A DNA stretch of 9,200 nucleotides from Microbacteriaceae bacterium (lineage in GTDB: Bacteria > Actinomycetota > Actinomycetes > Actinomycetales > Microbacteriaceae), in contig JAKONM010000170.1 of NCBI GenBank assembly GCA_022701925.1, positions 1-9,200 on the forward strand. The letters run 5' to 3'. Below, in pieces: positions 6,230 to 9,200 of this stretch. Numbering within the stretch: position 1 is the first letter of the stretch; every line of letters starts with the position of its first letter. The notes beneath the pieces were generated by a model. The model searched no databases. It saw only the letters and a list, made by a program, of their open reading frames with translations, and was not told the DNA's origin. Position numbers and translations under genes: made by a program.

Positions 6230-6342
6230 GGACGACCAGCCTAGGAACCCGCGGGCCGCCTGCGGGACCGCGCTCCCGTCGCACGAGGGCGTCCGGCAGG
6301 AGGTCGGCGCCCTCGGTCGGACCCGTCGGGCAGGATCGGCGC
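6230..6342. promoter_or_regulatory. Divergent promoter region of the AHCY-like and PLP-enzyme genes
   Basis: This 113-nt stretch serves both directions. On the minus strand, TAGGCT ends 8 nt before GTG 6229 and matches TAnnnT. On the plus strand, CAGGAT ends 6 nt before ATG 6343 and may be a -10 box or, through AGGA, a weak ribosome site. Between them lies a perfect 8-bp inverted repeat, CGAGGGCG (6284-6291) and CGCCCTCG (6308-6315), with a 16-nt spacer, a candidate operator for joint control. No clear -35 boxes are visible. Confidence 0.5.
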
Positions 6343-7407
6343 ATGCCCGACGACCAGCGACCGCTGCACTTCACCACCCGGGCGGTCGTGGCGGGGCGCC
6401 CGGCCGCCGGCCCCGACGTGCCGCTGAACGCGCCGGTGGTGCTGGCCTCGACCTACGGCTCGTACGGCGAGCTGGAGTACGGCCGGTACGGGAACCCCAC
6501 CTGGACCGCGTTCGAGGACGCGCTGGGCGCGCTGGAGGGCGGACGCTGCGTCTCGTACGCCTCCGGCATGGCGGCGATCGGCGCGGTGCTCGACCTGGTG
6601 CCGGTGGGCGGGCTGGTCGTCGCGCCCCGCCACTCCTACACGGGCACCGTGATGTGCCTGCGCGAGCTGGAGGAGCGCGGCGCGGTGCGGGTCGCCTGGG
6701 TCGACGTGACGGACGCCGACGGGGTCGTCGCGGCCTCCCTCGGCGCGGCGCTGGTGTGGCTGGAGTCGCCCACCAACCCCGCGCTCGAGGTGGCCGACCT
6801 GCCCGCGATCATCGAGGGCGCGCACGCGAACGGGGCGCTGGTGGCGGTGGACAACACCTTCGCCACCCCGCTGCTGCAGCGCCCGCTGGAGCACGGGGCC
6901 GACCTGGTCGTCCACTCCGTCACCAAGTACCTGGCCGGGCACAGCGACCTGCTGATGGGCGCCGTGCTCACCGCGGACGGCACGCTGGCGCCCCGGCTGC
7001 TGGCGCAGCGGTCGCTGCACGGCGCGGTCCCGTCGCCGTTCGAGGCCTTCCTGGCCCTGCGCGGCCTGCGCACCCTGGCGGTGCGGATGGAGCGGGCCCA
7101 GGCCACCGCGCAGGAGCTGGTGCAGCGGCTCCGGCGGCACGCGGGGGTCGTCGAGGTGCGCTACCCCGGCTTCGGCGGCATCGTCTCCGCCGTGCTGCCC
7201 GATGCGGAGCGGGCGGACGCGCTGGTCGGCGGCGTGCGGCTGTGGCGCGCGGCGACCAGCCTGGGCGGCGTGGAGTCGTCGCTGGAGCGGCGGCGGCGCT
7301 GGTCCTCCGAGGCGCCCACGATCCCGGAGGGGCTGGTGCGGCTGTCGATCGGACTGGCGGACGCCGACGACCTGTGGGCCGATCTGGTGCAGGCGCTGCC
7401 GGCGTGA
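6343..7407 (+). CDS. Cystathionine gamma-synthase/lyase-type PLP-dependent enzyme
   Basis: A 354-residue enzyme of the Cys/Met metabolism PLP family (PF01053, fold type I). The PLP-binding lysine is Lys195 in HSVTKYLAGHSD. The phosphate-binding YGRYGNPT (46-53) is contributed across the dimer, ASGMAA (73-78) binds cofactor phosphate, Tyr99 sits at the stacking position, and Asp170 in AVDNTFATPLLQRP contacts the pyridine nitrogen. ESPTNP (141-146), SLGGVES (306-312) and Arg333 in VRLSIG complete the substrate site. It is somewhat shorter than typical 380-400-residue members but lacks no key motif. Family reactions include cystathionine synthesis or cleavage, homocysteine synthesis and methionine gamma-elimination; sequence does not separate these. 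ATG 6343 has only a weak AGGA upstream. It is divergent from the AHCY-like gene and overlaps the hydrolase gene by 4 nt. Confidence 0.92.
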   Translation: MPDDQRPLHFTTRAVVAGRPAAGPDVPLNAPVVLASTYGSYGELEYGRYGNPTWTAFEDALGALEGGRCVSYASGMAAIGAVLDLVPVGGLVVAPRHSYTGTVMCLRELEERGAVRVAWVDVTDADGVVAASLGAALVWLESPTNPALEVADLPAIIEGAHANGALVAVDNTFATPLLQRPLEHGADLVVHSVTKYLAGHSDLLMGAVLTADGTLAPRLLAQRSLHGAVPSPFEAFLALRGLRTLAVRMERAQATAQELVQRLRRHAGVVEVRYPGFGGIVSAVLPDAERADALVGGVRLWRAATSLGGVESSLERRRRWSSEAPTIPEGLVRLSIGLADADDLWADLVQALPA

Positions 7408-8300
7408 CCGCCGTGGAGCACCGCTGCACGGCGCCCGACGGCCGCGTGATCGCGGTCGCGGAGTGGGGCGACCCGGACGGCGTGCCGGTGATCGGGCTGC
7501 ACGGCACCCCGGGCTCGCGGCTGGGCCACCCGGTCGACCTCGCGGGCGTGCGGGACGCGGGCGTGCGCCTGCTGACGCTGGACCGCCCCGGCTACGGCGA
7601 GTCCACGCGGCTGCCGGGCCGCCAGGTCGTGGACGCGGCGGCGGACGTCGCGGTCGTGATCGGCGCGCTCGGCCTCGGCCGGGTGGCGGTGACCGGCGGC
7701 TCCGGCGGCGGGCCGCACGCCCTGGCCGCGGCGTGGGCGCTGCCGCACCGCGTCGTGGTGGCGGAGTGCCGGGTCGGCATCGCCCCCTGGGACGCCGACG
7801 GCCTGGACTGGACCTGCGGCATGGACCCGCTGAACGCGACCGAGTTCGGCTGGGCCGCGGAGGGCGAGGCGCGACTGGCCGCCGAGCTGCACCGCGAGTC
7901 GCTGGCGGACGTGGAGCGGCTCGACTCCGACCGGCCCGCCGTGCTGGGCGCCGACCGGGACCTGTCGCAGGAGGACCGCGAGCGGCTGGAACGGCCCGAG
8001 GCGCTGGCCGTCTTCGAAGCCGAGCTGCGGGAGGCGCACCGGCCGGGGGTCGGCGGCTGGATCGACGACGACCTGGCCTTCGTGCGGGCGTGGGGCTTCG
8101 ACCCGGCGGAGATCCGCGTGCCCGTGCTGGTGCGGTGGGGCGTCCACGACGTGATCGTGCCCGCCGCCCACGGCGCCTGGCTGGCGGGTCGCATCCCGAC
8201 CGCCGAGCCGCACCCGGAGATCGCGGAGGGTCACGTGCCCGAGCCCGCCGAGCGGGTGCGCCAGCTGGCGCTGCTGGCCGAGCGGGTGCGCGCCGCCTGA
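7404..8300 (+). CDS. Alpha/beta hydrolase
   Basis: A 298-residue alpha/beta hydrolase fold protein, probably cytoplasmic as no signal peptide is seen. The oxyanion motif GLHGTPGSR (31-39) and the strand LLTLDRPGYGES (56-67) precede the nucleophile elbow TGGSGGGPHAL with Ser100. The acid is Asp249 in VRWGVHDVIVP and the base His277 in EGHVPEP, giving a complete Ser-Asp-His triad. A cap region lies at about 128-235. The fold covers esterases, lipases, epoxide hydrolases and others, and the substrate cannot be told. The GTG start at 7404 overlaps the stop of the PLP gene (GTGA), so it is translationally coupled and probably works on a related metabolite. A second in-frame GTG at 7413 would shorten it by three residues. 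Confidence 0.9.
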   Translation: MTAVEHRCTAPDGRVIAVAEWGDPDGVPVIGLHGTPGSRLGHPVDLAGVRDAGVRLLTLDRPGYGESTRLPGRQVVDAAADVAVVIGALGLGRVAVTGGSGGGPHALAAAWALPHRVVVAECRVGIAPWDADGLDWTCGMDPLNATEFGWAAEGEARLAAELHRESLADVERLDSDRPAVLGADRDLSQEDRERLERPEALAVFEAELREAHRPGVGGWIDDDLAFVRAWGFDPAEIRVPVLVRWGVHDVIVPAAHGAWLAGRIPTAEPHPEIAEGHVPEPAERVRQLALLAERVRAA

Positions 8301-8332
8301 GGCGTCGGCCCCGCGCCTCCGCCGGCCAGGTC

Positions 8333-8417
8333 CTCGCGGATCCGCAGAGATCGGGCGACACGCCGGGTTCGGAGGCCTCGGATGCGGCGTGTCGGTGGAG
8401 CAGTGCGGATCTGCGAG
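8333..8417. repeat. 85-nt nested dyad (large imperfect hairpin)
   Basis: Two stems share one centre (8375). The outer stem is CTCGCGGATCCGCA (8333-8346) with TGCGGATCTGCGAG (8404-8417), 14 bp with one G-T. The inner stem is CGACACGCCG (8356-8365) with CGGCGTGTCG (8385-8394), 10 bp. Between them is a symmetrical internal loop of 9 nt per side, and a 19-nt apical region contains GGAGGCCTC. It begins 33 nt after the hydrolase stop. It could be a terminator, a structured RNA, or a dispersed palindromic repeat; a coding role is unlikely. Confidence 0.7.
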
Positions 8418-8423
8418 AGGGAG

Positions 8424-8470
8424 GAGCGCCCTGCGGACACGTACGGGTGAGGGCGTCCGAGGGGGCGCTC
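8424..8470 (+). promoter_or_regulatory. Leader hairpin upstream of the DUF4349 gene
   Basis: GAGCGCCC (8424-8431) pairs with GGGCGCTC (8463-8470), 8 bp. Inside, CGGAC (8434-8438) pairs with GTCCG (8455-8459), 5 bp, leaving a 16-nt loop. The structure ends 2 nt before the ribosome binding site of the next gene. It may be an operator, a 5' leader structure that tunes translation, or the last part of a terminator for the upstream genes. Confidence 0.5.
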
Positions 8471-8472
8471 AG

Positions 8473-8479
8473 AAGGAGG
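8473..8479 (+). promoter_or_regulatory. Strong ribosome binding site of the DUF4349 gene
   Basis: AAGGAGG, 6 nt before GTG 8486, fixes the start. The following bases TCCTCC are complementary to it (GGAGG-T-CCTCC), which is unusual for a spacer. Confidence 0.8.
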
Positions 8480-8485
8480 TCCTCC

Positions 8486-9200
8486 GTGCGCCGCTCCGTC
8501 TCCGGGATCGCCGTCGTGCTGCTGAGCGTCGGCGCGCTGACCGCCTGCACCAGCGCGGGCGGGTCGGCCACGTCGGCGGCCGGCAGCGGCGAGGTCGACT
8601 TCCAGTCGAGCAGCGGCCGCCTGCCCGCGGCGCAGGACCGGTCCGCGACGAGCTCCGGCGGCTCGAGCGGATCCGGCGGCGCGGCGCAGCAGGCGGCGGC
8701 GGACCGCTCCGTGGTGACCACCGGCTCGCTGCGCCTGATCGCCGAGAAGCCGATCCAGGTCGCCGACCGCGTGCAGGCCCTGGTGCAGCAGGCGGGCGGC
8801 AGCGTCGCCCGCGCGTCCGAGGACCCGTCGGGCCGGCCGACCGCGCAGCTGACCCTGCGCATCCCGTCCGACGCCTTCCCGCGCGTGCTCGCGGCGATCG
8901 AGGAGGAGGGCGACGAGGTGCGCGACGTGACGATCGACGCGACGGACGTCACCAGCCGCGTGACCGACTACGCGGTGCGCATCGCGAACCTGCGCACCTC
9001 CATCGCCCGGCTGCAGGGGCTGCTGCGGCAGGCGGACTCGTCGGCGGCGCTGGTGGAGATCGAGGGCGCGCTGACCGCGCGGCAGACGAGCCTGGAGCAG
9101 CTGCTCGCCCAGCAGCGCACCCTGTCGGACCAGGTGGCCTCCGCGACCCTCACCGTCGCGGTCGTCACGCCCGCGGCCGCGCCGAAGAAGACGGGACCCG
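8486..9200 (+). CDS. DUF4349 domain lipoprotein (3' end beyond the window)
   Basis: The first 238 residues of a DUF4349 (PF14257) protein that runs off the right edge. The signal peptide has RR at 2-3, a hydrophobic core at 8-18 and lipobox LTAC with Cys21 as lipid anchor. A Ser/Gly/Ala linker follows (about 22-75). The domain starts at VVTTGSLRLIAEKP (76-89). TAQLTLRIPSDAFPRVL (119-135) and GDEVRDVTIDATDVTSRVTD (142-161) are typical, and a coiled-coil stretch follows at about 152-216. The terminal VASATLTVAVVTPA marks the end of the domain; members usually have a C-terminal membrane helix, which would lie beyond the edge. Members are surface or membrane proteins of unknown function. GTG 8486 is supported by AAGGAGG and the signal peptide. 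Confidence 0.93.
   Translation, partial: MRRSVSGIAVVLLSVGALTACTSAGGSATSAAGSGEVDFQSSSGRLPAAQDRSATSSGGSSGSGGAAQQAAADRSVVTTGSLRLIAEKPIQVADRVQALVQQAGGSVARASEDPSGRPTAQLTLRIPSDAFPRVLAAIEEEGDEVRDVTIDATDVTSRVTDYAVRIANLRTSIARLQGLLRQADSSAALVEIEGALTARQTSLEQLLAQQRTLSDQVASATLTVAVVTPAAAPKKTGP

Noticed and set aside
2969..6244. Very long open frame on the plus strand (over 1000 codons).
   Set aside because: It is antisense to the cupin, amidohydrolase and AHCY-like genes, which have clear family motifs. Its protein is low-complexity Arg/Ala/Gly/His-rich, as expected of a shadow frame in very GC-rich DNA.
6349..6360. GACGACCAGC near the start of the PLP gene, repeated at about 6231-6240.
   Set aside because: The 10-nt match is short, one copy is coding, and there is no further similarity around it.
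4545..7403. Upstream extension of the alpha/beta hydrolase frame as one giant protein.
   Set aside because: Only 7404-8300 has protein-like sequence. The upstream part is antisense to the AHCY-like gene and out of frame with the PLP gene.
6241..8952. Open frame of about 900 codons on the minus strand.
   Set aside because: It lies opposite the PLP enzyme, hydrolase and DUF4349 genes and is rich in Arg/Pro/Ala without any recognisable motif.

Overview
The window looks like chromosomal DNA from a very high-GC actinomycete-type bacterium (Actinomycetota). The bases are overwhelmingly G+C with GC-rich third codon positions, GTG starts are common, several neighbouring genes share a GTGA stop/start overlap, and lipoprotein and DUF4349 genes of actinobacterial style are present. 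The style would fit Thermoleophilia (Solirubrobacterales) or another deep actinobacterial group, but I cannot fix the genus from the sequence. I see no rRNA, tRNA, CRISPR array, transposase or phage gene.

Layout. (1) 1-1546, minus strand: a polar amino acid ABC importer, lipoprotein binding protein first and then a permease that runs off the left edge. (2) 1723-2100, minus: a small NTF2/SnoaL-like protein. (3) 2191-2883, plus: a TRIC/UPF0126 family membrane protein, divergent from (2). (4) 6229 down to 2938, minus: a likely three-gene operon of a divergent S-adenosylhomocysteine-hydrolase-like protein, an MTA/SAH-deaminase-type amidohydrolase 3 nt downstream, and a DUF985 cupin. (5) 6343-8300, plus, divergent from (4): a cystathionine gamma-synthase/lyase-type PLP enzyme overlapping an alpha/beta hydrolase by 4 nt. 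(6) 8486 to the right edge, plus: the N-terminal part of a DUF4349 lipoprotein.

The most interesting part is 3485-7407. A deaminase of the SAH/MTA/aminofutalosine group is coupled to an AHCY-like protein, and a PLP enzyme of sulfur amino acid metabolism diverges from the same 113-nt intergenic region. This suggests processing of an adenosyl or inosyl thioether with release of homocysteine-type sulfur. However, the AHCY-like protein keeps the NAD fold and the Lys/Asp/Asn motif but has replaced three histidines that are nearly invariant in true AHCY, and it carries an extra N-terminal region of about 80-90 residues. It therefore probably has a different substrate or chemistry.

The intergenic DNA holds unusually exact dyads. 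A 60-nt symmetrical element at 2881-2940 spans the convergent TRIC and cupin ends and includes both stop codons. An 85-nt nested dyad at 8333-8417 is followed by a second hairpin at 8424-8470, directly upstream of the DUF4349 ribosome binding site.
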